64,000 bases of DNA from Campylorhamphus procurvoides (taxonomy: Eukaryota; Chordata; Aves; Passeriformes; Dendrocolaptidae), in assembly GCA_013396655.1 (NCBI GenBank), contig WBMV01004991.1, positions 545,447-609,446 of the forward strand. Direction: 5' to 3'. The position numbers and the translations under genes are program-made. Positions 49,878-62,500 of the stretch are shown here, piece by piece. The notes beneath the pieces are model-generated. The model was not told the origin of the DNA. It ran no database searches and saw only the letters and a program-made list of their open reading frames with translations. Numbering within the stretch: position 1 is the first letter of the stretch; the number at the start of each line of letters is the position of its first letter.

Positions 49878-51884
49878 CTTGGAGACTGTCTTAGTTTGCA
49901 TGGTTCACTGCCAGGTGAGAAAGAGTAATACCTGAATGTACAGAGCAAAGATAGCTGGGATATCAGACTACAGCTTGCTGGAGCGGATTGAAATGGTAGC
50001 TGCTCAAGACTTGCAGACCTTCGGCAGTGCTCTAAAAATACAAACAATACTAAAAGAAGGGAGACATTCTGAACCTAGCAGCAGCAGGATGCCTTTGTGT
50101 GCAAGTTCATCCAGGATCTGACTAACTGTCTTGGAAAGTCCACGTGGAATGTGTGAAGATTTGTAGTAATCCCTTACTGAAACAAGACAGAGGATTTAAC
50201 AGCTGAAAATGTCTCATGCAGCAGGACTTTGGCAGGGGAAAAACTCTGCACACAGTTCCATATGGAGCTGAGCTATTACCCTTTAGTGTAGGCTGCCCTT
50301 AATGCTAATGCCTGAACTAATGCCTTCCTAAAACCAATAGACCAAAGAACTGACTGACCAGCCAGCCAAGGGAAGGAATAGAAAAGATCTGTGAGCATTC
50401 AGCTGAGCTGGACAGTCCCATAGCCATTCCTCAAGACTGGATTTTGGCTGTGATGCTCCAGCCTTTCCCCAGATGGGGTGTGAGACCCAGAGGCACCGCT
50501 CTCAGGCTCTCCCTCCCTCTCTCATTTCATACTTTCTTTTTCATGCATTCAATTCTCCTTCTTTAGCAGACTGGTCTCCCAGCACTGGGGAAGGAGTCAG
50601 CCTGTGGAGTTAAACCCCGCAAGGAGGTGAGGACAGTGTGGGCATCACATAGGGGACGAGTCTCCAGCATCTTGCTTGTGTCAGCACTGCCAGGCAGGAC
50701 CAGTCTATATCATGGTTTGTAGGCAGGGATTAATCAGGCAAGATTATTTTAGCTCCCTGGGATTTTCACCCAAATAAGCACAGTGTGCTGTAAAGTCACT
50801 AATTAATTTAGCTTCAAGTCAACTGTACTAAGGTTATTTATATTGCTCTTACAGATAAGGATTTGGAAGACCAGAAAGACTAAAGTTTTCCAGTGTTGGT
50901 CCTGCCCCACCAAGGCCTACTGGTCCTTGCTAGTCTGTGACAGGATGGAGGGGACAGCCCAAGCAGTGTCCCAACTGCAGTTGTGTCCCAGCCCTGCTTA
51001 TTGTCTGACTTCACACTTACAGCTGGTGGCTTGTTTGTGTTTCACACTTCTTTCCCACTATGACCAGTATTAATAATTTCTTACTGCAGCACGTTGTCTA
51101 GTGAACGAAGCCCCAGCTGCTGCACCAGCCATGTAAATACAGTGAGAACCTGGTTTCTATATGTACATATTTGTGTGTGTACATGCACATATGTGTGGGT
51201 AAGAATAACTATCCTATGAAAATGTTAATGTTTATAGCAAAAGCAGAGACACTTAAGTGAGACAAGCTTTCAGGTGAAAAAAGATAAGGGTTTATCACTG
51301 ATATTTAATGTGGACTAATTCTTAAAATAAAACCCAGTTTACAATAAAAAATAAACAAGGGGCTGTGCAACTTTGGCATGATACATTCCAAGTGGAAAAA
51401 GACCAGTTTGCAGCCATGCAGCTCTCACTCTTTGGCACAGAGTTAGTTCTCTTGCAAATACAACCACACAACCAAGACCACATTTCCTTTCGTAAGGAAA
51501 TTTCATTTTGGTGGGCAAAAGGAAAATATGAATACTGCTCTGGAGCAGCACTCCTGGACTCAGTTTGCTATAATAGTCCTAGAAAAACAGGGCAGATGAT
51601 GTCATGGCAGCTGCTGATTGTCTGACAGACAGTTTCCGCAGCGCAACATGAGGCCCTTTGGTCTCCCTGTCAGGGAGATTGGCAGCTGAATGGCACCAAT
51701 GAGCACTGGACTGTATTCCCTCTGGGAATGCTGCCCTCATTGATGGACAGAAAGCAAAGGGAAAGATTGTCTTTGAACCTGAAAAGAATCCCCCTTTTTC
51801 TTCCTAAAGCTCCTGCCCCCACTCTCTGCAGCATTTTTTTCATCCCCTTTTTTAAAGGTGTTTTGTTCTACAGCAGTTACTGAG

Positions 51885-52300
51885 CTTAATGGAACTGAAT
51901 GACTTTTCCCCTTCACAATCTGTCAGTCAAAAGCTCAACTCCAGGGCTGTTAAATGAAGTCCTTTCAGAGGCAGACAGAGGAAGAATGTGTCAGTCATCC
52001 AACAGACCCTGTTGTGTTTTAATCTGTCAGAGCGGTGATAGGGAGAGCAGCGGGGCTCGGCAGGGGCACGTTCCCAGCAGCAGCTAAGAGGCCCTGACAA
52101 ATCCAGGTGCTGGAGCCAAAAAGTCAACTGGTCATAAACACAGCAAGGTACGGCGCTCCGAGCCCCCAGACGCTCTGCTTTGCAGTCGGCTGTGAGATGT
52201 TTGGGCAAACTTTCAGCAAAGGTTTCGCTGTAAGCATTTCTAGCAGAAAGCCAGCCTTTAAGCACAGGATGGGTCTGTGTAAGGCATGGCTTTCGAATTA
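51885..52300. promoter_or_regulatory. CpG-bearing enhancer-like block
   Basis: This interval stands out from its AT-rich neighbours. It has repeated TGTCAG/TCAGTC words (51920-52030), a CpG-bearing centre (about 52030-52195), TGACAAATCC, and low simple-repeat content. Reading frames through it are short and unrecognised on both strands, and no splice pair is clear. CpG retention in a CpG-poor setting suggests selective constraint or an unmethylated element. It may be an enhancer or promoter of a non-coding transcript. This is inferred from composition only. Confidence 0.3.
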
Positions 52301-54039
52301 ATATAACTCTTAACTAAAACACTGGAGACAGTAATCCTCCAGATGAAATGCATTTAGATAGACTATGATTCCAAGCCATTTCTGCAAAATTACCTTAATT
52401 TTTTTAGTTTCTCCCATTATATGACATTCCATTAATCTTACCTATTAGGTTAAGACTGATGTGCAATTTGTTCTGTGGCTGAACAGTTGGTCCTATTCAC
52501 TCAAGCGCCAGTGTTTCACTACACATTATGAGAAGTGCCCACTGTTGCTCTAATAAGAATAATGATCCTTTACTTGCATTTCAAGGGTTTGCTATTTCAT
52601 CTTTTTTTTTCCCTGTCAAGGGAATAGATTTAAACAAACAGCCCCTGTTCTTATCAGATCTCATAGGAAATGTCTTTTGCCTGTTTTTACAGAGATGGCA
52701 AACTGGTTCAGCACACAGTGTAGTTCTGTGTTACTGTGGCAGCTGGACTCCTGATGCACTCGAATATCCTGGCTTTCCATCTGTAAGAAAGTGGGTTTAT
52801 AAAGTGGGTTTATGTCCCCTGCAGGCCTGTTGCACTTTCCCTCTAGTTTTGCATACCTGTGCTATGATGCCAGGCCCTGCAGAGCTGTCAGAAAGGATTC
52901 CCTGCCTGGGAAGGGTGTTGCATGGGATAGCACCTTGTTTCCCAATCTGTCTTGTCTGTTCCCTTGTTTGCAAAGTCGAGGAAAACCAGTGGCCTCTCAC
53001 AGCTTGTCACTCACTAGTTTACTAGTCTATTGTGACAGCATTTGCTTAAAGGCTGTAGTAAAATGCATTCTCTCTGCCTTCTCCTGCTACGTCCCAAAAA
53101 ATGTCCCCTGTATTTGCTCAGTGTGATGAAGCTCTCTCTGCATATGACACTGTGACCAGCCCTGGGCAAAGACTGTTTTAGAGTTTCAGCTGCTTCTAGA
53201 AACCTGCCTTTCATGACTGCAGATAACTATGGCTATAGAAGGTGTCATTGTAGAAAACTGCCTATTCTAGTTATGTAGCAGGTTAAACTTAGCAATATAT
53301 GCCTTGATTGGACAGAGTCCTAAGAAGAGCACCTGACTGATATGGTGACAGAAGAGGTTTATAATGTTGGCAACTCTTACCATAAATTTTTAAGTCAGTG
53401 GGTATGTCCTAGGATAAACAGTGCTTTCCTTTCACTGAATGAGAATAACAACCACAACTAACAGCCAGTGGGGTACAGAGCCCTGGCAGGGATTTAAAAG
53501 TCTGTAAGGAGTCACCTCTGCCTGGTCTTGACTTGTTTCCTTCCACAGTCAAAGGAAAAAACCAGAGAAAGATAAACTTTTTGAAAACTGCCTAGATGTC
53601 CCTGTATAATTTAGTTGAGAATTACTGTAGGTGGAGAATAACCTGAGTTTATCCTGCTAATCCACACAGGAGTCCTGAAAAGGATGGCAATTTGAAGTTG
53701 TTTGCATTTGGCTGCGTGCAGAAAGCTGCCTGTATTTGTTTCAATTGACTAATGTTCTCTCGGAACCAAGCTTGTTTACTGAGTAACTGAATCAGTAGGG
53801 TATCTGCTCTGTATCTGCTCTGCCCCAAAAGGAAAGTATTGCAGTGTGGCTGGGATGGCCAACACAAGTCCATAAGAGGGGAACCCGTTTCATCTGCATG
53901 GACTCTTGCTTCTTCTGTCACTCAAGGCAGAGGGAGGTGTGGGAGGGCATAGCGAATGGAGTCTGTTGTCATGTAGATTATTTATCCTCAATGTGGAGGA
54001 GTAATTAGGCCCAGAGGGCAGTCCATCACTGTCCTCAGG
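52301..54039. other. Unique non-coding stretch
   Basis: Single-copy DNA with two tiny tandem duplications: a 13-base unit AAAGTGGGTTTAT at 52788-52800 and 52801-52813, and a 12-base unit near 53801-53823. The 165-codon open frame at 52528-53025 crosses the first of these, has no recognisable domain and lacks coding-type composition, so I do not call it a gene. Confidence 0.55.
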
Positions 54040-54315
54040 CTGGATTTGTGGAGACCGGCTGGCTCCTCTTCCAGCGATGCTTGGAAAAAAACTGCAGCAC
54101 ACTGGGCCCCGTGCAGAGCACATGGTGATGGTGCATCTTGATGTGGTCAGAAAGGTCATCGTCCCCACTGAAAGGCAAGAGAAGCCCGAGGAGCACTGGC
54201 TGACAAAGGCGGTGGCCTCTTGTCTGTGCATGGACAGGAATGTAATTGCTGAACATAAGCTGTCCTTGTTTCACAGAGAAGGATCAGACAGCCCCGTTGA
54301 AGTTCAGCTGATCTA
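54040..54315. promoter_or_regulatory. CpG-bearing block, possible conserved element or exon
   Basis: Several CpGs (54055, 54075, 54111, 54161, 54188, 54211, 54295) and open frames on both strands mark this block. On the minus strand CTTCTCTTGCCTTTCAG (ending at 54168) is a good acceptor. The frame after it reads SGDDDLSDHIKMHHHH. With the preceding F it fits the second half of a C2H2 zinc finger (F-x5-L-x2-H-x3-H), but the cysteine pair is absent at the expected spacing. Plus-strand open frame 54077-54316 is unrecognised. It may be a decayed or chance finger, an exon, or a conserved non-coding element. Confidence 0.25.
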
Positions 54316-55371
54316 AGGAAAGGCATGGTCCTTTATGTGTATTGAAAACCTCTCTGTACAGAAAAATTTCTTTAACAGTGCCTTAGCTGATAGCTGAAAC
54401 AAAAAGCCAGCCACACTGCCTGGGCTAGCCTGCAACATTGGCTGCAAAATGTGGGAAACAGAATTTCTGCACTCTCAGAATGCATTGAGATCTTCTCAGG
54501 CTAGTTCGTGTCCTTGGTCTTTTTATTGTTTGTTTTGGTGGTTTTAAATTTGTTTTTTGCTTCTTTGTTTTGTTTTTCTCAGATCCCTAATTTACAATGA
54601 ACAAAACAAATTTCCTTTGCATGTAGGTCTGGCTAGTATATGTTTGTAAGTATATACAGTATGATCCCATGCACATGAAGGCAAGCAAAATATAATTCCA
54701 TTGATAGGAATGAATGGTGTATCAGTTTGGATGTCTACCTATCCTATCTGCGTGCTCAGCCATGGAAAATCTTTGGGCTCTAGCAGCTTGTCACTCACTC
54801 AGCTAAATAAGTTTTGAGCCATCTCAACATCTGCTTAAAAGTGGCCGGACTACCACTGAATTGCTAAGGCTCAATTCAACCCATATAAATGGAAATTTTT
54901 ACTGCTGGCATAAAAGCATTTACAAGCTGAGACATATATTATAATGGGAATGAAAATAAACCCTTAAAAAAATCTGCACCCCATTTGTTCAGGCTGTGCC
55001 TGAATGTTCCCATGCTGAGAAGCACTTCTTGCCATTTATTAACTGTGACTTTAACTAGAAAGTGAAGCTGTTCATTCAAATAAAGTGCATTCCTGGGTCT
55101 CCTACTGGAATAGCTGTCATTTTGCTGAAGGGCTGTGTCTCGTTGACACATAAGCCAGCAGTAATGGCTGCCCGATGGTGCCATGTCCTTATACATCCAC
55201 TCCTTGCACTGATGCTGAGTGCAAGCCTTGAAACTTTACTGTGAATTTTCTTCCAGTTCCAAGAGAGACAATAAATATTTTAAACAAGGTGTTGCTACTT
55301 ATTTTTAAATATTTATGCACTGAATTTTTGTGACAAAAATCTGTGAACCTGGACAATCAAATAGTCGTAGT

Positions 55372-55393
55372 CACACACATACACACACAACAC
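55372..55393. repeat. Short (AC)n microsatellite
   Basis: CA units with single interruptions. A plain dinucleotide repeat. Confidence 0.8.
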
Positions 55394-56188
55394 AGTTGGC
55401 CCTGTCTTCACCCAGCACAATCCACAGCTGCACAACCAATTAGTGGTATGCGGGTGGGTGGATATATTTTAGGGAGAAGTTATTAAAAATTTGTACTTTT
55501 ATGCCCAGAAGGGTTTGTATGTGTGTGTGCCCCTGCTAACCACATAGGGGAAAAAGTGCAGGTGTTCCTGTTTGCAAAATAAAGCCTACAAAATAAGAGA
55601 CCAGATCAAGAGCCCAATGAACAGGAGATCCTTCCTTCATTCATTTCCTTAAGTTAAGCCCTAATGTGCTACAAACTTCTTCTGGTTATTGTTAAGGGGG
55701 AACGGAAAGTTTCAAAAAAATCTCCCTTGTAAAGAAGCTTATATTACCCCTAAAAAGAAATGAAGGGTGGGGGGAGGAAAGACCCTCATCTGTGGTATGG
55801 CAATTTCAAGCAGTGAGCTTGAAAGTCCTGCTTTTAATCCAGGCATTTAATTTTAAACAGGTGCTGCTGTCTGTGCTGCTTGGGACCGGGGAGGTGAATC
55901 CCCATTGGTGGATTTGAGATCCTGCTTGCTCCACAGAAAAGGTTGTGCGACTTTTCCTGCTGTTTGAAGGTGGCTGCTTCAGATCCCCTGTGGGTTAAGG
56001 AAGAGGTTGGAGCTTTGTGCAATGGTGAGAAGGGGCATGAGGCTGAAGGCCCAGGGGCCAGGGCTGGGTTTCAGTGTTGGGTAACACGTGAGTTGCAAAC
56101 CCGATGCTGTAGGTAGACCATTTTAACTTTTGCATGGGAGCCAAAATACTAACTTTTGCTGACATTTCCCACCTGGAGGTCTTACAGA

Positions 56189-56201
56189 CCACAAGGTGGC
56201 A
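56189..56201 (+). promoter_or_regulatory. CTCF-like motif
   Basis: CCACAAGGTGGCA matches the CTCF core at all but one position (A for the pyrimidine at position 5). It has the same orientation as the motif at 2822-2834. Occupancy is not implied by the motif alone. Confidence 0.35.
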
Positions 56202-59200
56202 TCTTCTCCTCCAAAATGATTTACACTACCCCCACCTGAGGTCCCCCCCCGGGGCCTCAAGATGCTCCTGGACCTTCACAGCCATATTTTTTCAAGATGT
56301 TTAAGCTTCTTTTCATTAAGTTTGCCCCAGTTCTTCCGATGCTCCTCTTGACCCTTGCTGTCGAGTGTTATAGCAGGATATTAAACTGGCACCCTGTGTT
56401 ACACGGTAAGAAAACAGCCATGAAACCTGAGAGCTTGGTGGACACACCTTCTGCAGCCACTCAGTGAGGGCATCCTTTGAACATCAGACCCCCTTCCACA
56501 CAGTCGAGTAAAGTTGGATGCAGTGGCAGCCCCTACAGCAACAACCCTATTGCCTTTGCATGGAATGGTGGATTTGCCTTTGCCTTTGGGATGAGTGGCA
56601 GCTGTACCTCTGGGGCATCGCTCTCGTGAGGGCAGTGGGAACTACAGGGTATTCAAATGCTCTGAGGCCGCCTCTGCTGGGGCCTGGGAGCTGGTCTGAC
56701 CCACCAAGGGCTCTTTGTTCCTGCTCCTTTTTTGTGTGCAAATAATTATATGTGCAATTTAAGTGACCTCAGTGTCTAACTACTTGATTTGAAGGCACAA
56801 TTAAATACCTAGACATATAAATAGCCTAAATTGGACCTTTCAGTTAATGATCAGAACAGCAATAGGAGTCAGATTAGGAAACTTTGACCTTGTACCTGAA
56901 AATTAGCTACACAGTATATTTAAACTCCCTAACTCGTTGAAACCTTATAGACCCTGGCTTCTAGTCAAACCTCTAAATGTCAGCTTTACTGACTAGGAGT
57001 ACATGTCCTCTGGGGACTGTTTATTGTGCAACAAAATGCCCTTTAGAAGAATTAATATCATCATGTCTTTTTACCCCTTCAGTCAAAAGAACAAAGTGTG
57101 GAAGAAATGCTCCTTTCCTCTGGTGTTGTGGGGTCACTTTGGAGCTGCAATGCATCCACCCTACTTTGCTGGGTGTCCTATCACTTCCAGTGGTGCAGCT
57201 CAGTAAAACGTCTGGAGATTTGGATGAGCCAGTTCTTGCTCAAGAAATCCTGTTAATGTTTGCAAGATAATTTGGGTAAGTAACTGTGACCAGGGTGAGC
57301 AGCTATGCCAGGGTGTATCCTTGCCCAAGTTGCATGGAAGTGCAAAGCTCTCCACTACTGTAGTAGATCAGATTCTTCTTACAAAAATCATTTTTGCAGA
57401 GGGTAAAAATAATAAAATATTTGAGCTTATCAAAGGCCTCTGAATAAAGACAACAATCCTGGATTTTGTGGGGGTCCTTCAGCTGCACCTGCGAAACAAT
57501 TTCTTCTACTGGCAAAATCCAAAATGCATTGTGAGTCTTTGAACTCAGTTGTAATCCACAATAATGCTTCCTGGGAACTGCCATTATTATGAATAGATGT
57601 AGCCATCTGGATAAGTCCAGCTATTGTTAAACATGATGTTTATATGATGTCGTATGCATCTATGCCTCTATAAAGAAAGAGATGCAGCTTTCTGCACCAG
57701 TAATCTTTTATTTTGAAAGCTAACAGTAATTTTCCACCCTTTTGTGATTAATGTATCCTTTCTCAACCCTTCTTCATCGAAAGTGTGAACTCTTTAAAAA
57801 AAGCTGCATCTATAGATCACTATCTAATATTTATGAGCTTACTTTCTTTCATCATCTTCCCTGGACCTGGAATCTCCCAGGGGTCCTCAGATCACAGGCT
57901 GAAAACCAGTGGGTAGGACATACCTTTTGTCCCACCAGGGACAAATGATTGTGTGAAGCTCTTAATATTCCTTTTGAAGGGATCATCAGGCTACACTTTA
58001 GTCTTTTGCAGGGAGCTGGTGGAGCACGAGAGTAGGGGCAGCATCTGCTCTGTGTTCCCACTGCGGAGTCCTTTCCTTACAGGTCAGCAGTGTGCCAGTA
58101 ACAAAGGAGCAGGTAGGACGTGGCTCTGTTTTAGACTTGATGTGGTCAGCTCCATTAATAAACATAAGCTCAGAAACCATTTTGCAGCATGGGTTGTGCT
58201 TCCTGTTCTTTTCATCAGCCCTGAGGGTAGCTGGGTGACAGCTGTGAAATAACCTCCATCAGTGGGCTTAAGCCTACAGTAGGTCACTGCTTTTGTTACT
58301 GTACATACACAATGCTCAAGGCACATGGGCTTGCAGGTTACTGTTTAGTAAGATGCAATGCCCAGGTGTGTCTTGATGTCTGCCAGGGCTTGGTGAGTGT
58401 CTTGGTTTTTCAGAAGAAGGACGGTTTGGGAGTGGTCATGGGCTGTGTGGATCACAAGGCAGCCTGCACTGTCAGCATAGTTTTAATTTGACCCCCAACA
58501 TGCAGGGGCAGGTTTGATGGCCTCCTCTGGTCCTTGCTGCTCAGTCCATGAAGTCACTCTTCCTTTGCAAAGAGCCTTTCTTGCCTCAATAAATAGAGCT
58601 TTCCACTGCCATTGTTTATTTTACTGGGAGGGAACTCTTTGTGTCACCTTTCCCTGTTTTAATTTTGGCCTCTTATGGACTACATGCTGGTTTGCTAAAC
58701 CTGCCAATCTGAGTGAGTAGCCCAGGGAATACAAGTTCCTATGGGATAAATGCTCTAACTTATGACTCATGGGCTAGAATAGTAAAAGCTGATGCATAAA
58801 GGGCCCTGGGCACTAGCATACCACTGATGTTTTAAATTTATCTTCTTCAAATGAGAAAGATGTTTTTCTTCAAGACATACAAAAATATACCAGCTCAGTG
58901 CAATCTAAATGAAGTTATGTGGGAACACTGCTCTGCACTGTATTGCCAATCTTTTGTGTTTATATATAATTTTCCATGGGGCATTCCTGTCTGTAAAACT
59001 ACTCAGAGCGCTTTCCTGTGGACTCCTTTTGACTGGCAGGAATACTAGCAGCTCTAAGTGTCATGTTGTTCATTTGTGCACAGTGTTTTTACAGCTATTC
59101 AATAGCATCTGTGATTCATTTGCCTGCTGAGCCTCAGCTCTCTGGCGTGTGTCAGGTAGAGGTCTTGGGCAAGCAGGGAGAAGGAAGGAGAGCTTCAGGA

Positions 59201-59549
59201 CCAGGGCTGGGCTCCATGAGAAGAGGTGCCCAACTGGCATCTGTGATCCAAAGGAAGAGTGGGTGCTGTGGTCAGCTGCCCTGTCTGCATGGTTTTGACC
59301 CCATGGCAGGTGTCAAAGAGTTTGGCCCATAAGTTCATCCAGGACAAGTCCAGTGGAAGGGAACTGTGGACAGTTGGATCCCTAATTTTGCCTTGGCACT
59401 CCAAAACTTGTTTAGAGAGTGACTTCTTTCCCAAATAGAGGGTAAGTGATTTCTCTCTGAGAGCAAAGTGAAGCACAGACTGGCACTGTCAGCCGCACAA
59501 GGATAACCAATCCTTCCTGTTGCTGGGTCCAACTGGGAGGTGAGCCTTG

Positions 59550-59575
59550 GTTATGTGTGTGGACCCACACATAAC
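59550..59575. repeat. Perfect 10-base inverted repeat
   Basis: GTTATGTGTG (59550-59559) and CACACATAAC (59566-59575) are exact reverse complements around TGGACC. It could extrude a small cruciform or bind a dimeric factor. It lies in otherwise ordinary sequence. Confidence 0.85.
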
Positions 59576-62500
59576 TTTGCATAGATTTATTTCTAAGGCT
59601 TGTGCACTGGCTTCCACACAGGCAGATCTGCTAAGAGGACAGCACTTTTCAAAGCCATCCAACTGATTTTGGCTCAGTTATTTCCTGAAGCACGTGACAC
59701 AACTGCAGCTGTACTTTGAGGAAAAGGCTGTCCTTGGCTCTAGGAGAGATCCAGCCTGTGTCTTCTGGCATTGAAGTGCTGCAGAGGAAGTGAAAATGAG
59801 GAAAGTGAAATGAGGAAAAAGCTGAAAAGTACATGCTAGGCATTAATGTTCCTGTAGAAAGGCTGACAAAAAGCACTTTTTTTTTTAGAGATATTTGCAT
59901 CTAATCCTTGGACAAAAATTGCTCTGCATGACTCACTCATTCCTCTGTTTTCCTTGTCATACTGAGTTCAATATCACATAGACTTCTGAGAATAATCCTT
60001 CTATAGATTTTGGGCAAAATATAGAAAGGACAAAGAGGTGAAAAAAAAAGATTTTATAAAAAGGCACAGACTACAAAAAATGTTTTAAAATACTGCAGAA
60101 TCTCTGGACCATCAAAAGTATTCTAAAAATTCCCTGAAGGCCCATGTCTGCTTTCTCAGCCACTCTTTCTTGTGAGGTTTTAGCTGCAGCAAAAATAAAA
60201 TTACTGATCAGGTTGGTTTGGATCCAGTTTACAGAACTGGTATCTGTGGCAGATGGAGAACTGAATGTTGAATGTGATAATATCTCAGATTTCACATTCC
60301 TGTTTTCATTATCTGTACTTGTAAGATTAATTGAACTGTTTTGATTTTATAATCAAAGGCATTAGAAAAATACTGACACTTTTTATGTTTAAGACCACAG
60401 CTGATGTGAATCCTATATTGGACTTGAAACTGTAGTGAAAAGCTGAAAAAAGGGCAAAAGGAAATGATGAAAAGTTCTTATGTTCTCAATTATTTATTCA
60501 CTGTTTTTTCCCCTTCATTTTCACTCCAGGGATAGTAATGAGTTTTACGAATGTAAGGTGTCAGCTATAGCTTTTCTGTTGAAACCTCTAAATTTATGGC
60601 TCCTTGGGGCATTACAGGCACGGATAATGCATAATTTACAAACAGACTTGAAACTTTCATCTTCCTTTTCCCACTCCTTTTCAGAGCTTTTCGTTCAACG
60701 AGTGATTTGTTTTGCTGTAGTGGAAACCATATGCTCTTCTAAATCTCAGTGGAGTGTAGAAATTCTGCAACGTTGCCAGATGTTGTGAAAGAAACTTCAC
60801 CTGACATAGAATTACACATGCTTCTCTTCTTCAGTCAAAACTGTCTTTCTAAGGGGGCATTTTTTTCTTGCTATTTGGTAGTGGGTGAGAGGAGACCAAA
60901 TCACAGCCAGCTTCTGTAGGTACAGTCTTGACATCAGATTCCTGAGCTCTGTGCCCTATTTCTGGTGGGGCAGGAGCTGGAAGCTGTAGTGATCCACCTC
61001 ACAAGATGGGTCAATAGCTCTTAAATGGTAATCCTGCTTCTGGCATTGACTCTTCTTTGTCACTAAGGACTTACCATATTGGATAAAATCAGTCTATTTC
61101 AGAGTTGGTGTGACCATGGCCACACGCTCTATGTGTATGCTGCAGAGAAGGATGGAAGAAACATCGCAGTTATCAGATAAGAGGTACTTTGACTGAGCGC
61201 TCTCTGTTATTTAGGAGTTACCATGTGACTTGAAATAAAAGGCTGTTTGTTCTTCCTTTTTTGTTTCCTAACAGATGATAAAACAGTGAATACTCTTTTT
61301 CTTCTAAAAATTCCCTCATTCTTTTTTGTGTCTCCATGCGTGCATTTCCTTGTGGCAGTAAATCAGAGGGTTAGGTGCTCTGGGTGCAAGAGCAGAGGAT
61401 GATCAGTTCTTCCCTTCACTTAAAAATGTAAAAGTGTGAGGACAGCAACCAAGCCCAAGGATGCTGAAGGGATACTGGCTGAGCAGAACTGCACAAAGAG
61501 CTGTGGATCCTTATACAACCAATTTAATCCCAAAGTGAATAGGGCTTATGTTTCCTGGGTACCTTTGTGGATTACTTAGCTGCAGGTTGCGAATCCCTAG
61601 AAGTCTGGTAAAATCCAGTGGATTGGTAAATACTCCAGTGACTGCTATTTAGACTACACCTAAAGTGAGGTGTCAGTAATCTGAGAACTGTGTTAACAAT
61701 GTGGTTTTGCCTCCACTCCCAGCGTGATTAAAATGCTGTCTCATCTCAGAGTTTAGTTGGAAGGTGTCTTGAATGTTTGTGTGACCATGGGGAGTCATGA
61801 ATATCCAAACTGCATTACCAGTGGAGTTAGGGCTTCCTACAGCATCTTTGGGACAGCTGGGGGCTGAGACCTGGCTCTTGTCACAGTGTTGAGGATGTTC
61901 CCCTCTGCGTCCCACTGATGGACTATGGCCATGTTGTGAAGCTGTCCATCTGGTGAATCTCAGACTGCTTTAAACCTGACTCTCAGGTTGTACTTGCTTC
62001 ATTTTAGTGCCTCTTCCTGCATTGCTGGGACACTGGCACCATGCCCCTTACTTCCACCCAAGCACCTGAAACAGCTATGAACATGCCCTTCTGGTTTACA
62101 CCATGTCTTAAATATAATAATTCCCAGCCCTTGCAGTCACATTGTCTACAGTAGAGTTATCTCTGGCAGGGAGCACACAACACCAGATAGGGAAAACAAA
62201 TGCAGATTTTGTTCACTACTCAAATACGTCGTGGATCTTTTTCAGGATATTTGAGAGAAACAGAGAAGGAAACTTTCTGGAGGCAGATCCCAGCCTCATT
62301 CTTCCTTTGGGGCACCACTGGTCTTATTGTGCAGTGTTTCCCTTAATTTCCCAGGTACTGACAGGATACTCCCTTCCAGAGAAACTGCTGAAAAATACTT
62401 AAGACTTTGTTTTACCCCAGCCCTTCAGTACAGACAGACTCCCACTGGTGTCTTTGTTTAGCTTTCCTTACTCTTTTCCTGCTCCACATGCTTCTCATGC

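Larger units (their letters stand above)
46204..51884. other. Unique non-coding stretch
   Basis: Single-copy DNA containing a perfect inverted repeat at 46966-47004, a GT repeat at 49857-49877, a TAATTAATTTAG-bearing block at 50740-50840 and a TATG/TG-rich patch at 51157-51199. Open frames are short and unrecognised. Confidence 0.55.
54316..59549. other. Unique non-coding stretch
   Basis: Single-copy DNA with a T/G-rich tract at 54518-54579, an AC repeat at 55372-55393, a C8 run at 56243-56250, and a CTCF-like word at 56189-56201. The block at 56740-56960 is AT-rich with ATTA cores. No gene, structural RNA or transposon was recognised. Confidence 0.55.

Noticed and set aside
50299..50309. 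TTAATGCTAAT, the 5' word of miR-155
   Set aside because: The matching opposite arm is missing nearby, so no microRNA hairpin forms.
52528..53025. 165-codon open frame
   Set aside because: Crosses a 13-base tandem duplication and a T run, has no domain, and the composition is that of surrounding non-coding DNA.
54518..54579. T/G-rich tract resembling a retroposon tail
   Set aside because: No upstream element body or target duplication, so treated as low-complexity DNA.
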